A stretch of 64,000 bases of DNA from Flavobacterium sp. KACC 22763 (lineage in GTDB: Bacteria > Bacteroidota > Bacteroidia > Flavobacteriales > Flavobacteriaceae), in contig NZ_CP117879.1 in NCBI RefSeq assembly GCF_028736155.1, positions 3,410,001 through 3,474,000 of the forward strand, given 5' to 3'. The notes beneath the pieces were generated by a model. It did no database searches. It was not told the DNA's origin and saw nothing but the letters and a program-made list of their open reading frames with translations. Positions 33,278 through 42,729 of this stretch are shown one piece after another. Position numbers and translations under genes: made by a program. Every line of letters begins with the position of its first letter. Within the stretch, counting starts at the first letter, position 1.

Positions 33278-35449
33278 TTATTTTTCCATACTTATATAAG
33301 AAGGATAGGACTCCTTATTAGGCAAAATAAAATCTTCATCAAAAGGCTGTGTGCCTTCTCCGTTATTATAAGATGGTACACGTTTTGCACCAGTCGCTGT
33401 ACTTCCACCTGTACCATTTATAACATTTTGAATATTTCCTGGGCCTGCAAAACGAGTAATACACATTTTTTCCAATTTCACATTTGGGCTATTAGGCACT
33501 TCAAAACCATTCTTCTTATTCGCATTTCCATCAGTGCCAGTAAAAACGGCATAAGATCCCATTCCTATTGTATGATGTTCTTTTACAGTATTTGCTACTT
33601 TAAATGCTGCATAGCCATCAACTTTTCCACCTTGACTGCTCCAGCTTGCTTGATTTGGCGCATCGTATGGAGGTTCGTTCTGAAAGAAAAATGTTCTACC
33701 ACGTTCTCCTAGCCACAATACTTCATATTCCTGAAAATGCTCAACAAATAATGCGTAAAGTGTAACATCATTACCAGTAACTATAAGTCCGTTTTTACAT
33801 CTATCTCTTTTCCAGCGTGCGTCACCGCCTTTCTGCGAACCATGATCGGCACGCCACAACCAGAAATGATCGCCTACCACATTATTACTATTTATTTGCA
33901 TAGAAGCCTGAATCTGAATGTTTTTTGACTGGACTCCGCCTACTCGACAAGTAATATCGCTAAGCAGAATAGGATCTGCACTATGATCTGCATTTGCCCC
34001 TTCATTACCAATTCTAACCTGATATGTCGTACTATTTAATGAATCCATCAAAAGTCCAGCAATGATAATTCCATCTTTATCATCAGCATAAATACATCCC
34101 CAAGTATTTTTTTCTGTTGGCTCAAGCGTTACAGAAGCAATACCAGCTCCCAAAAGTATGGCATCTTTTCTATTTACCTGAATTGGAGCATTCAATGCAT
34201 AATGTCCAGGAGTAAAAAATATATTCTTACCAGCTTTCAATGCAGCATTAATCTCAACATCGGTATCTCCTTCTTTAGCAACATACCATTTTGTATCCAA
34301 ATCCTGAGTTCCACCTTTCCCCATATCAGTTGCGGACCAAGAAACTCCTACTCTATCCTTTTGCCATGCAGGAACAAAAACTTTATATTCTCCATCATTA
34401 TCAATAAAAAGAAAAGGTTTTTCTCTAATAATTGGCGTCGTCGGAACTGGCGAATTAGAATCATTTGCTTGCGGAGGATTTACACATCCCTGCCAAACCA
34501 TATTATAAGAACCTCCCATAGCTCCAGAACCCGAAGGAAAAACAGTATTTCTTGTGTACCATTGCTGCTGTCCACCCCAATTTGGTCTCGAAGTTGTATA
34601 ATGAGCATCTGCAATAAAACCGCCACTGCCCCAAAAGTTTGTATCTCCAATATCCGAAATATATTTTGAAGTACTTTCAATCAGTAATCTTCGCGCACTG
34701 GTTGATTGAGAAACAGTCCAAGAGAAATCACGCATTACTTCTACATTTTCTACAGAACGCCAGAATGTACAAGTTGCATTTGCTCCGCCTGAAAGATGAG
34801 GTCTTGTAAATATTGCCCCAAGTTTAACATCTGACGGCACTTTACCCAATCCTCCAATATGAGAATAAAAACCTAATTCTATTGCATTTGCCTTTTCAGA
34901 TGAAGCAGAGCCTGATCCACGAACATCGTAAGTTTGTCCATTTACATTTGGTTTAAAATAATAAGCTTGGCGTTTTGTTGTCCACTCGCCATTTGCCCCT
35001 CCTAAACCAATACTACCAAATTGCGAATTGATATCATTTCTAGCCGTTTCAGCTTTTTCATATTTTCTATCATAGAAATACATATTATCTCCAAAAATCT
35101 CATTTTCGAGCGAGATTATAACGGTAACATCATTTCGGGTTATTTTATAATAGTTCTCGTATTTATTCATATAAGGCTTATTGTCATCAAATGTCAATTT
35201 AGAAGTTGATCCTACCGATACAAAATCAGATGCTAAACGACTGCCGCCTCTAGTAATAATATAATTCCCCGAAGAGCCAAAAGCAGACCATGATAATGTG
35301 AAACTATGTTTCTTTTTGTTGTAAACAATTTTGCGTTCAATTTTTTTATTTCCTTCTATTTTTTCATTATTCGAAGATGACGAAGCAAAACTGCATAAAA
35401 ACAGCAGAAATGTAAATGACGTAAATAATGAAATTACTTTTTTACTCAT
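33278..35449 (-). CDS. Secreted right-handed beta-helix protein of unknown substrate
   Basis: A signal peptide (MSKKVISLFTSFTFLLFLCSFASS) precedes a fibronectin-like domain (about 45-110, HSFTLSWSAFGSSGNYIIT) and a sandwich-like central part. A parallel beta-helix follows (about 400-690): INAALKAGKNIFFTPGHYALNAPIQVNRKDAILLGAG, then IIIAGLLMDS and VVGDHFWLWRADHG. The helix resembles pectate-lyase-3/GH55-like folds, and the segment DGYAAFKVANTVKEHHTIGMGSYAVF is typical of large secreted proteins annotated inconsistently. A polysaccharide target is inferred. No SusCD pair is adjacent. The start at 35461 adds four residues. Confidence 0.65.
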   Translation of the reverse strand: MSKKVISLFTSFTFLLFLCSFASSSSNNEKIEGNKKIERKIVYNKKKHSFTLSWSAFGSSGNYIITRGGSRLASDFVSVGSTSKLTFDDNKPYMNKYENYYKITRNDVTVIISLENEIFGDNMYFYDRKYEKAETARNDINSQFGSIGLGGANGEWTTKRQAYYFKPNVNGQTYDVRGSGSASSEKANAIELGFYSHIGGLGKVPSDVKLGAIFTRPHLSGGANATCTFWRSVENVEVMRDFSWTVSQSTSARRLLIESTSKYISDIGDTNFWGSGGFIADAHYTTSRPNWGGQQQWYTRNTVFPSGSGAMGGSYNMVWQGCVNPPQANDSNSPVPTTPIIREKPFLFIDNDGEYKVFVPAWQKDRVGVSWSATDMGKGGTQDLDTKWYVAKEGDTDVEINAALKAGKNIFFTPGHYALNAPIQVNRKDAILLGAGIASVTLEPTEKNTWGCIYADDKDGIIIAGLLMDSLNSTTYQVRIGNEGANADHSADPILLSDITCRVGGVQSKNIQIQASMQINSNNVVGDHFWLWRADHGSQKGGDARWKRDRCKNGLIVTGNDVTLYALFVEHFQEYEVLWLGERGRTFFFQNEPPYDAPNQASWSSQGGKVDGYAAFKVANTVKEHHTIGMGSYAVFTGTDGNANKKNGFEVPNSPNVKLEKMCITRFAGPGNIQNVINGTGGSTATGAKRVPSYNNGEGTQPFDEDFILPNKESYPSYISMEK

Positions 35450-35676
35450 AATAATGTTCATTTTGTGGTTTGATAGATTGTAATAATTGTGTTTTTAAAA
35501 AGCCCAAAATAGCAATAATATCCAACCTTAACGTCCGTTTTCAGGCTCAATTTTCTCATCAAAAACACTACAAAACCTCAAAATTTTGTCTTTTTCTGAC
35601 ACAAATAAAGCTTATCGAACATATCTATTTTTCTTTAATAGTCTTTTTTTGTCCGTAAATAGAAAGAGAAAATAAA

Positions 35677-36081
35677 ATGAAAAAGATCATACTGTCTATT
35701 GCCTTATTTTTTTCTGCCATTGGAATCGCACAACAAAAAAACATTACTCCTATTGATTCATGCGCTTCAATTAGAAAAAGCATATTGTACAAACAAAATG
35801 CGCATGCTTCTTACTATCACAATAAATTCAATGGAAGGAAAACAGCAAGTGGAAAAAGATTTAACAACAATGATTATACCGCTGCGCACAAAAAATTCCC
35901 TTTTGGCACCATACTAAAAGTAACTAATGAAGTAAATAAAAAATTTGTAATTGTAGAAATTACAGACCGAGGACCTTTTATTAAAGGACGAGAAATTGAT
36001 CTCAGTAAAAGAGCCTTTATGGACATTGCTTCTAATAAAAAAAGCGGTTTGGTTTATGTTAGTATTGAAATTTTAAAATAA
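35677..36081 (+). CDS. RlpA-like double-psi beta-barrel protein
   Basis: A 134-residue secreted protein: signal peptide (to GIAQ), then the RlpA domain [41 protein letters not shown] and [22 protein letters not shown]. RlpA proteins bind or cleave denuded peptidoglycan glycan strands at septa. The Asp of TDRGPF and the His of AAHKKFPFG match conserved barrel positions. There is no SPOR domain, so septal targeting is not assured. Confidence 0.9.
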   Translation: MKKIILSIALFFSAIGIAQQKNITPIDSCASIRKSILYKQNAHASYYHNKFNGRKTASGKRFNNNDYTAAHKKFPFGTILKVTNEVNKKFVIVEITDRGPFIKGREIDLSKRAFMDIASNKKSGLVYVSIEILK

Positions 36082-36301
36082 GACTTATTTTTAAGGGTAA
36101 TTTTAAAATTCTTGTCATTTCACAGCAGAATGATCGAATAAATTGATCAAAATCTTAAAGATAATTTTATTCATAACTAAAATTATTTTCTGCCAAACTC
36201 CCATGAAACCCCGATTAAGCGAACTTTCACAAATGTTAACAAAATAGATTTTCAGAAACCATAAATAATTGTATTTTTACGGTTCAAAATTCAGAAAATA
36301 A

Positions 36302-37069
36302 ATGGGCAAAATCATTGCTATTGCTAATCAAAAAGGAGGCGTTGGAAAGACTACTACATCAGTAAATCTTGCTGCCTCATTAGGTGTTTTAGAAAAAAAA
36401 GTATTGTTGATCGACGCTGATCCACAGGCCAATGCTACATCTGGTCTTGGAATTGACGTAGAGACAGTTGAAACTGGAACATACCAAATACTTGAGCATA
36501 CTGTAACACCAAAAGAAGCCGTTTTAAAATGTACAGCTCCAAACGTCGACGTGATCCCTGCTCACATTGACCTTGTTGCTATCGAAATTGAATTGGTTGA
36601 CAAAGAAAACCGCGAATACATGCTAAAAAAAGCATTGGAAGAAGCAAAAGAAGAATATGATTATATCATTATCGACTGTGCTCCTTCTTTAGGTTTGTTA
36701 ACCTTGAATGCTTTAACAGCTGCCGATTCTGTAGTTATTCCTATTCAATGTGAATATTTCGCACTTGAAGGATTAGGAAAATTATTGAACACTATTAAGA
36801 GTATTCAAAAAATACACAACCCAGATCTTGACATTGAAGGCTTGTTATTAACAATGTACGATTCAAGATTACGTTTATCTAATCAGGTTGTAGAAGAGGT
36901 TCAAAAACACTTTAACGACATGGTTTTTGACACTGTAATTCAGCGAAATGTAAAACTAAGTGAGGCTCCAAGTTTTGGAGAAAGCATCATCAACTATGAT
37001 GCTACAAGTAAAGGTGCCGTTAACTATATTCATTTAGCACAAGAAATTATAAAGAAAAACAGTAAATAG
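36302..37069 (+). CDS. parA: Chromosome-partitioning ATPase ParA
   Basis: A 255-residue deviant Walker ATPase: NQKGGVGKTTTSVNLAASLG (residues 9-28), LLIDADPQANATSGLG, and DYIIIDCAPSLGLLTLNAL. With ParB it segregates the origin region. It is followed 5 bp later by parB, the usual order. Confidence 0.95.
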   Translation: MGKIIAIANQKGGVGKTTTSVNLAASLGVLEKKVLLIDADPQANATSGLGIDVETVETGTYQILEHTVTPKEAVLKCTAPNVDVIPAHIDLVAIEIELVDKENREYMLKKALEEAKEEYDYIIIDCAPSLGLLTLNALTAADSVVIPIQCEYFALEGLGKLLNTIKSIQKIHNPDLDIEGLLLTMYDSRLRLSNQVVEEVQKHFNDMVFDTVIQRNVKLSEAPSFGESIINYDATSKGAVNYIHLAQEIIKKNSK

Positions 37070-37074
37070 TTTTT

Positions 37075-37977
37075 ATGACAAAAGTAATTAAAAAACAAGC
37101 CTTAGGAAGAGGATTATCTGCCTTATTAAAAGATCCGGAAAACGACATTAAATCAGTAGAAGACAAAAATGCTGATAAAGTTGTTGGAAATATCATTGAA
37201 CTTGAAATAAGTGCAATTGAAATAAATCCGTTTCAGCCTAGAAGCAATTTTAATGAAGAATCATTACGTGAATTAGCTACTTCTATTAAAGAACTTGGCG
37301 TAATTCAACCTATTACTGTTCGTAAATTAGATTTTAATAAATACCAGTTAATCTCTGGAGAGCGTCGTCTTCGTGCATCCAAATTGGTAGGACTTACTCA
37401 TGTTCCTGCCTATATCCGTATTGCAAATGACAACGAATCATTGGTTATGGCATTGGTTGAAAACATCCAACGTCATGACTTAGATCCAATTGAGATTGCT
37501 TTATCATACCAGCGTTTGATTGACGAAATTCAATTAACTCAAGAACAAATGAGCGAAAGAGTGGGTAAAAAACGTTCTACAATTGCCAATTATTTACGTC
37601 TTTTAAAATTAGATCCGATTATCCAGACAGGTATTCGTGATGGTTTTATCAGCATGGGACATGGTAGAGCAATTATCAACATTGAAGATTTAGACGTTCA
37701 GACTGATATTTACCAAAAAATCGTTAGCCAAAATTTATCTGTTCGTGAAACAGAAGCTTTAGTTAAAAATTATCACGAAGGCCAGCAGCCAAAAGCTGAT
37801 GGAAAACCAAAAGCTGAATCTGCATTTGTGGTAAGAGAAACACAAAAGAACACTTTCAACGATTATTTTGGCTCAAAAGTTGATATAAAAGTCGCTGGTA
37901 ACGGAAAAGGAAAAATTACAATTCCATTTAATTCTGAAGCTGACTTTAACAGAATTATAAAATTAATAAACGGATAG
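37075..37977 (+). CDS. parB: Chromosome-partitioning protein ParB
   Basis: A 300-residue ParB/Spo0J: N-terminal ALGRGLSALL motif, the CTP-binding domain with IEINPFQPRSNFNEESLRELATSIKELGVIQPITVR and GERRLRA, ALVENIQRHDLDPIE, the HTH LTQEQMSERVGKKRSTIANYLRLL, and a C-terminal dimerisation segment. It loads on parS and slides as a clamp. It overlaps the next gene by one base. Confidence 0.95.
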   Translation: MTKVIKKQALGRGLSALLKDPENDIKSVEDKNADKVVGNIIELEISAIEINPFQPRSNFNEESLRELATSIKELGVIQPITVRKLDFNKYQLISGERRLRASKLVGLTHVPAYIRIANDNESLVMALVENIQRHDLDPIEIALSYQRLIDEIQLTQEQMSERVGKKRSTIANYLRLLKLDPIIQTGIRDGFISMGHGRAIINIEDLDVQTDIYQKIVSQNLSVRETEALVKNYHEGQQPKADGKPKAESAFVVRETQKNTFNDYFGSKVDIKVAGNGKGKITIPFNSEADFNRIIKLING

Positions 37978-38537
37978 TGAATAAGATTGTCCCCATTGGT
38001 TTATTGTTCTTTCTAACAGGAACCGTCTCTCTTTTTGCCCAAGCAAAAAAAGACACGGTTTTGGTCGTAAAAGACACTACTGCATTAGAAGAAATAGACC
38101 CGCTTACACCAGCAAAAGCAGCTTTCTATTCTGCTGTACTACCAGGTTTAGGTCAAGCATACAACAAAAAATACTGGAAAATTCCATTGGTTTACGGAGC
38201 AATTGGAACAAGTTTATATTTCTATATAGACAATAACAAGAAATACCATGATTATCGTGACGCTTACAAACGAAGATTAGAAGGCTACAACGATGACAAA
38301 TATCAATTCTTGGATGACAGTCGTCTTATTGATGGACAAAAATTTTATCAGCGAAATAGAGATTTATCTGCTTTATTTGTTGTTGGATTCTATGTCTTAA
38401 ATATCATCGACGCCAACGTTGATGCCGCTCTGATACAGTTTAATGTAAACGAAAGACTTTCAATGCGTCCAGAAATTTATCCCGACGATGTAACATTTAG
38501 ACCAAATGTCGGACTAACCTTTAATTATAAGTTTTAA
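37977..38537 (+). CDS. DUF5683 domain-containing envelope protein
   Basis: The start is a GTG whose first G is the last base of the parB stop, showing translational coupling. The 186-residue product has a signal peptide (to VSLFAQ) and the DUF5683 core PLTPAKAAFYSAVLPGLGQAYNKKYWKIPLVYGAIGTSLYFY, with two hydrophobic helices. Function is unknown, but its position between parB and dapB is conserved in Flavobacteriia as far as I recall. Confidence 0.88.
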   Translation: MNKIVPIGLLFFLTGTVSLFAQAKKDTVLVVKDTTALEEIDPLTPAKAAFYSAVLPGLGQAYNKKYWKIPLVYGAIGTSLYFYIDNNKKYHDYRDAYKRRLEGYNDDKYQFLDDSRLIDGQKFYQRNRDLSALFVVGFYVLNIIDANVDAALIQFNVNERLSMRPEIYPDDVTFRPNVGLTFNYKF

Positions 38538-38579
38538 TAGATCATATTCTATTTAAAAAATCAAAAAAAACAAATCATA

Positions 38580-39281
38580 ATGAAAATTGCGCTTTTAGGA
38601 TACGGAAAAATGGGTAAAGTAATTGAAAGAATTGCTTTAGAAAGAGGTCATGAAATAGTTTTAAAAAAAGACGAATTTAACACCTATGACGGACTTTCAA
38701 CAGCCGATGTTGCCATTGATTTCAGTGTACCATCAGCAGCAGTTAGCAACATCTCAGCATCTTTTAATGCTAATGTACCTGTAGTATCAGGAACAACAGG
38801 ATGGCTAGAGCATTATGATGAAATGATTGCGCTTTGCAATGAGAAAAAAGGAGGATTCATTTCTAGCTCAAATTTCAGTTTAGGAGTAAATATCTTCTTC
38901 GGACTGAATGAGTATTTAGCTAAAATCATGAAACAATTCGATTCTTATAAAGTTTCGATGGAAGAAATCCACCACATCCACAAACTTGATGCTCCAAGCG
39001 GAACCGCTATTTCTTTAGCTCAAGGCGTTATTGAAAACAGCAATTACGCTAACTGGACTTTAGAAGAAGCAAAAGCAAACGAAATTCATATTGAAGCAAA
39101 AAGAATCGGAGAAGTACCCGGCACTCACACTGTAAATTACGACTCCGCTATTGATAGCATCGAAATCAAACATACTGCTCACAACCGCGAAGGTTTTGCT
39201 CTTGGCGCTGTTATTGCTGCAGAATGGCTGGCAGGAAAACAGGGAATTTTCTCTATGAAAGATGTATTAAACTTACAATAA
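38580..39281 (+). CDS. dapB: 4-hydroxy-tetrahydrodipicolinate reductase
   Basis: Reduces HTPA to tetrahydrodipicolinate in lysine and diaminopimelate synthesis using NAD(P)H. The 233-residue protein shows the nucleotide motif LLGYGKMGK (4-12), SGTTGW, SSNFSLGVNIF, and the catalytic block EEIHHIHKLDAPSGTA with its conserved His and Lys. It is slightly shorter than the E. coli enzyme, as is common in this phylum. Confidence 0.95.
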   Translation: MKIALLGYGKMGKVIERIALERGHEIVLKKDEFNTYDGLSTADVAIDFSVPSAAVSNISASFNANVPVVSGTTGWLEHYDEMIALCNEKKGGFISSSNFSLGVNIFFGLNEYLAKIMKQFDSYKVSMEEIHHIHKLDAPSGTAISLAQGVIENSNYANWTLEEAKANEIHIEAKRIGEVPGTHTVNYDSAIDSIEIKHTAHNREGFALGAVIAAEWLAGKQGIFSMKDVLNLQ

Positions 39282-39338
39282 ATTGACCAAAACTCAAGAT
39301 CTTCAAAAGCTTGAGTTTAAAACTTAAAATACAATATT

Positions 39339-40892
39339 ATGACATTTTACTCTTGGTTCGTATTTTTCCTAGGTGTTCAAATTATTCACTTTCTTGGAAC
39401 ATGGAAATTATATCAGGCAGCAGGAAGAAAAAGCTGGGAAGCTGCAATTCCCGTATACAATTCCATTGTTTTAATGAAGATTATTGGACGCCCAACATGG
39501 TGGACAATATTGCTTTTTATTCCAATCATCAACCTAATTATGTTTCCTGTTGTATGGGTAGAAACGCTAAGAACATTTGGTAAAAAATCAACTTTAGATA
39601 CTATTCTAGGTCTTTTTACTTTAGGTTTCTATATCTATGTGGTCAATTATACTCACAAATTAGAATACAACAAAGACCGTAAATTAACTCCAGAAAACAA
39701 AGCAGCAGATACTGTTAGCTCTCTATTATTTGCCATTATAGTAGCAACATTGGTACACACTTATGTTGTACAGCCTTACACTATTCCGACATCGTCTTTA
39801 GAAAAATCTTTATTGATTGGTGATTTCTTATTTGTAAGCAAATTAAACTATGGGCCTAGAGTCCCAATGACAACGGTTGCATTGCCAATGGTTCACGACT
39901 CTATTCCTATGACAAAGAGCAAATCGTATTTAAGCTGGCCACAATTGCCATACTTAAGACTACCTGCTTTTCAGAAAATAAACCGATGTGATATTGTCGT
40001 CTTTAACTGGCCTGTCGATACGGTTCACTATTTCTTTGAGCCAAAAGGAAGACCTGGTGTTATCAAACCAATTGACAAAAAATCAAATTACGTAAAAAGA
40101 TGTGTTGGTATTCCTGGAGACAGTTTAGCAATAAAAGACGGTTATGTTTTTATTAACGGAAAAAAATTAGTTTTACCTGAAAGAGCTAAACCACAATATT
40201 CATACGCTGTAGCATTAGACGGAAAAACACCAATTGATTTTGAAACTATTTTCAAAGAATTAGACATTACAGATCCTGCAGGCTTTAGAACAGAAAAAAG
40301 AGACACCCTTTATTTAGGAGCCTTAACAGAAGCTGGAGCAGAAAGATTTAAAAACACTCCTGGCGTTACTGCAGTTATCAGAAAAGTTGATCATGGAGAT
40401 GACAATGCTATTTTTCCACATATCAACAAATGGAACCAAGACAATATGGGACCAATTTATATTCCTGAGGCTGGAAAAACAGTTGCACTAACAAATGAAT
40501 CCCTTCCTTTCTATAAAGAGATTATTACTAATTACGAAGGCAACACCTTAGAATTGCAAGGTTCAAAATTTTTAATTAACGGAAAACCAGCAACAACGTA
40601 CACTTTCAAACAGAACTATTACTGGATGATGGGAGACAACCGTCATAACTCAGAAGATAGCCGTTACTGGGGGTATGTTCCAGAAGATCATATCGTAGGA
40701 AAACCAGTATTCATTTGGATGAGCTGGGATACCAACGGTAAAGGCATCAACAAAGTTCGCTGGAGCAGAGTATTTACAACTGTAGATGGTGAAGGTCAGC
40801 CTCACTCTTACTTTAAATACTTCCTAATACTTCTTGCTATTTATTTCGTTGGAGATTTTATCTGGAAAAAAAGAAGAGAGAATAAAGCATAA
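39339..40892 (+). CDS. lepB: Signal peptidase I
   Basis: A 517-residue inner-membrane protease that cuts Sec signal peptides. The N-terminal ~120 residues add several extra membrane helices with a DUF5684-like look, then the peptidase begins: PTSSLEKSLLIGDFLF (nucleophile probably Ser153), YVKRCVGIPGDSLAIKDG (catalytic Lys), and MGDNRHNSEDSRYWG. The enlarged size relative to E. coli LepB (324 aa) is typical of Flavobacteriia. The catalytic-Ser context reads SSLEK, not the common GSMEP. Confidence 0.93.
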   Translation: MTFYSWFVFFLGVQIIHFLGTWKLYQAAGRKSWEAAIPVYNSIVLMKIIGRPTWWTILLFIPIINLIMFPVVWVETLRTFGKKSTLDTILGLFTLGFYIYVVNYTHKLEYNKDRKLTPENKAADTVSSLLFAIIVATLVHTYVVQPYTIPTSSLEKSLLIGDFLFVSKLNYGPRVPMTTVALPMVHDSIPMTKSKSYLSWPQLPYLRLPAFQKINRCDIVVFNWPVDTVHYFFEPKGRPGVIKPIDKKSNYVKRCVGIPGDSLAIKDGYVFINGKKLVLPERAKPQYSYAVALDGKTPIDFETIFKELDITDPAGFRTEKRDTLYLGALTEAGAERFKNTPGVTAVIRKVDHGDDNAIFPHINKWNQDNMGPIYIPEAGKTVALTNESLPFYKEIITNYEGNTLELQGSKFLINGKPATTYTFKQNYYWMMGDNRHNSEDSRYWGYVPEDHIVGKPVFIWMSWDTNGKGINKVRWSRVFTTVDGEGQPHSYFKYFLILLAIYFVGDFIWKKRRENKA

Positions 40893-40911
40893 TAAAAAAT
40901 AAGTTATTTTT

Positions 40912-40967
40912 GTTTCAGGTTTCAAGTTTCAAGTTCACACAAAAACTTGAAACTTGAAACCTGAAAC
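40912..40967. repeat. 24-bp perfect inverted repeat with tandem TTTCAAG words
   Basis: The arms 40912-40935 and 40944-40967 are exact reverse complements, each made of GTTTCA/GTTTCAA words, with an 8-nt loop. It fills the gap between lepB and the WbqC gene. It lacks a U-tract, so it is not a standard terminator. Confidence 0.9.
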
Positions 40968-40988
40968 GTTTAAACAAGAATTAAAACT

Positions 40989-41603
40989 ATGAATTCCTTA
41001 ATACTTCCAACTTATTTCCCATCTATTAGTCATTTTGCTGTTATAGCACAATCTGACAGTATTACTTTTGAAATGGAAGATAATTTTCAAAAACAGACCA
41101 ATAGAAATAGAACTTATATCTATAGTCCAAATGGAATTCAATTATTAAATATTCCTGTTAAGCATTCTAAAGCAGCACATCAAAAAACGAAAGACATTTT
41201 GATCGAAAACGAATTTGATTGGCAGAAACAGCATTTTAAATCGCTTGAAGCGGCATACAGAAGCTCACCTTTCTTTGAATATTTCGAAGATGATATTACT
41301 CCTATTTTCGAGAAAAAGCACCAATTTTTGATGGATTTAAACTTCGAAGTCTTAGACGTTGTGACGAAATGCCTTCGAATGAAGCTGGAATTCGGAAAAA
41401 CTACAGAATATTTTCATGAAGTTGCTGATCTTACCGATTTCAGATATTTAGCAAACGGTAAAAAAGACGCTAATTCTTTTGAAAAATACACTCAGGTATT
41501 TGATGACAAACATGGTTTTATCAACAATTTAAGTGTTTTGGATCTACTTTTTAATGAAGGTAAATTTGCAATGGATTATTTAAAAACGCAAAAAATCATA
41601 TAA
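40989..41603 (+). CDS. WbqC family protein
   Basis: The 204-residue protein starts LILPTYFPSISHFAVIAQSD, the WbqC/YdcJ-like signature, and contains HSKAAHQKTKDILIENEFDWQKQHFKSLEAAYRSSPFFEYF. Members occur in O-antigen or surface-glycan clusters and in this lepB-adjacent position; the biochemical role is unclear. It is probably co-transcribed with lepB across the hairpin repeat. Confidence 0.88.
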   Translation: MNSLILPTYFPSISHFAVIAQSDSITFEMEDNFQKQTNRNRTYIYSPNGIQLLNIPVKHSKAAHQKTKDILIENEFDWQKQHFKSLEAAYRSSPFFEYFEDDITPIFEKKHQFLMDLNFEVLDVVTKCLRMKLEFGKTTEYFHEVADLTDFRYLANGKKDANSFEKYTQVFDDKHGFINNLSVLDLLFNEGKFAMDYLKTQKII

Positions 41604-41657
41604 GTTGTGAATTGTGAATTACACTTTTTGACTTTCGGACTTTTGACTTTTGACTAA
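41604..41657. repeat. Word-repeat gap after WbqC gene
   Basis: The gap holds GTGAATTGTGAATTACA and then TTTTGACTTTCGGACTTTTGACTTTTGACT-like reiterations of TTTTGACT. It is a tandem word run without a clean opposing arm. Confidence 0.5.
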
Positions 41658-41663
41658 AAAAAA

Positions 41664-42710
41664 TCATTCCACCGAAAGTCTTGTCATAATTGGATAATGA
41701 TCTGAATTTTCAAAATCAGGAAAACTTTCAAATTGCTTTACTTTCATTTTACTGTCTGTAAAAATGTAGTCAATTCTAGCAGGATAATATCTAAACTTAT
41801 AAGTTGCACCAAAACCTTTTCCTGCTTCTTCAAAAGCATCTTTCAGCTTGCCTTTGATACTTCTATAAACATACGAGAACGGACTGTTATTCATGTCTCC
41901 ACAAATAATAATTGGGTAATTACATTTCTTGATATGCTCTTTAAAAATTTCAGCCTGTTCTTGCTGTTGCGTGAATCCCTTACTGATTCTCGCATAAATA
42001 CGCTGCGATTTTTTCTGATTCACATTATCAATATCATCAGAAATCTCACTTACATCTGGCGATATCTTAATGGATTGCAAGTGCATATTATACACACGAA
42101 TAATATCTTTTCCACGCTTAATATCAGCATAAACTACATTATTGTCTGACTTAGGAAAAATGATATTTCCCTGATCAATAATAGGAAACTTAGAAAAAAT
42201 AGCCTGACCAGTTTTAATTTTCTTCCCATCAATAAAAATATAACGGTGCGGGTATACTTTTAAATCCAAATGTGCCGAATTGGAATATTCTTGAATACAC
42301 AAAATATCAGGATCTTTTTCGTCTATAAAAGCCTTTATATTTGACGGAATATCATCACGATCCAGCCATTTAAAAACATTAAAAAGACGTACATTGTAAC
42401 TCATTACAGAGAAATCCTTTTCATCTTTCACATATTCTTTTCCAGAAAACTTATAAAATTTACTGATGAATGTAATTCCGGTCAGCAGAACCAAACCAGA
42501 CAAAATAAGACGTTTTTTAAACTGAATTCCCCAATAGATAAAGAACAATATATTGGCCACAAAAAAAGCAGGCATAAACAAAGTAAGCACCGATAAAAGC
42601 GGAAAACTTTTAGGTGCTAAAAAAGGCAAAACATAGACGCTAAATGTAAGCACAGTTAACACTATGTTCAAAAAGAACATTATTTTATTAAACCAAGAAA
42701 GGTTCTTCAT
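41664..42710 (-). CDS. Endonuclease/exonuclease/phosphatase family membrane protein
   Basis: Three hydrophobic helices (about 1-90) precede an EEP-fold catalytic domain: DILCIQEYS (metal-binding Glu), YNMHLQSI, IIICGDMNNSPFSYVYRSI (Asp/Asn pair), PARIDYIFTD, and the closing NSDHYPIM with the catalytic His. The fold hydrolyses phosphodiesters or phosphate esters; the substrate is unknown. It is the last gene of the leftward mutL-rhomboid cluster. Confidence 0.9.
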   Translation of the reverse strand: MKNLSWFNKIMFFLNIVLTVLTFSVYVLPFLAPKSFPLLSVLTLFMPAFFVANILFFIYWGIQFKKRLILSGLVLLTGITFISKFYKFSGKEYVKDEKDFSVMSYNVRLFNVFKWLDRDDIPSNIKAFIDEKDPDILCIQEYSNSAHLDLKVYPHRYIFIDGKKIKTGQAIFSKFPIIDQGNIIFPKSDNNVVYADIKRGKDIIRVYNMHLQSIKISPDVSEISDDIDNVNQKKSQRIYARISKGFTQQQEQAEIFKEHIKKCNYPIIICGDMNNSPFSYVYRSIKGKLKDAFEEAGKGFGATYKFRYYPARIDYIFTDSKMKVKQFESFPDFENSDHYPIMTRLSVE

Positions 42711-42729
42711 ATTTAAGTCTCCTACAAGT

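Noticed and set aside
33248..33712. 154-residue frame antisense to the beta-helix gene
   Set aside because: It is Cys/Ile/Ser-rich with no domain, lies fully inside a well-supported gene on the other strand and starts within the inverted repeat.
39311..39583. 90-residue frame overlapping lepB start
   Set aside because: Out-of-frame shadow of the signal peptidase; composition is not protein-like.
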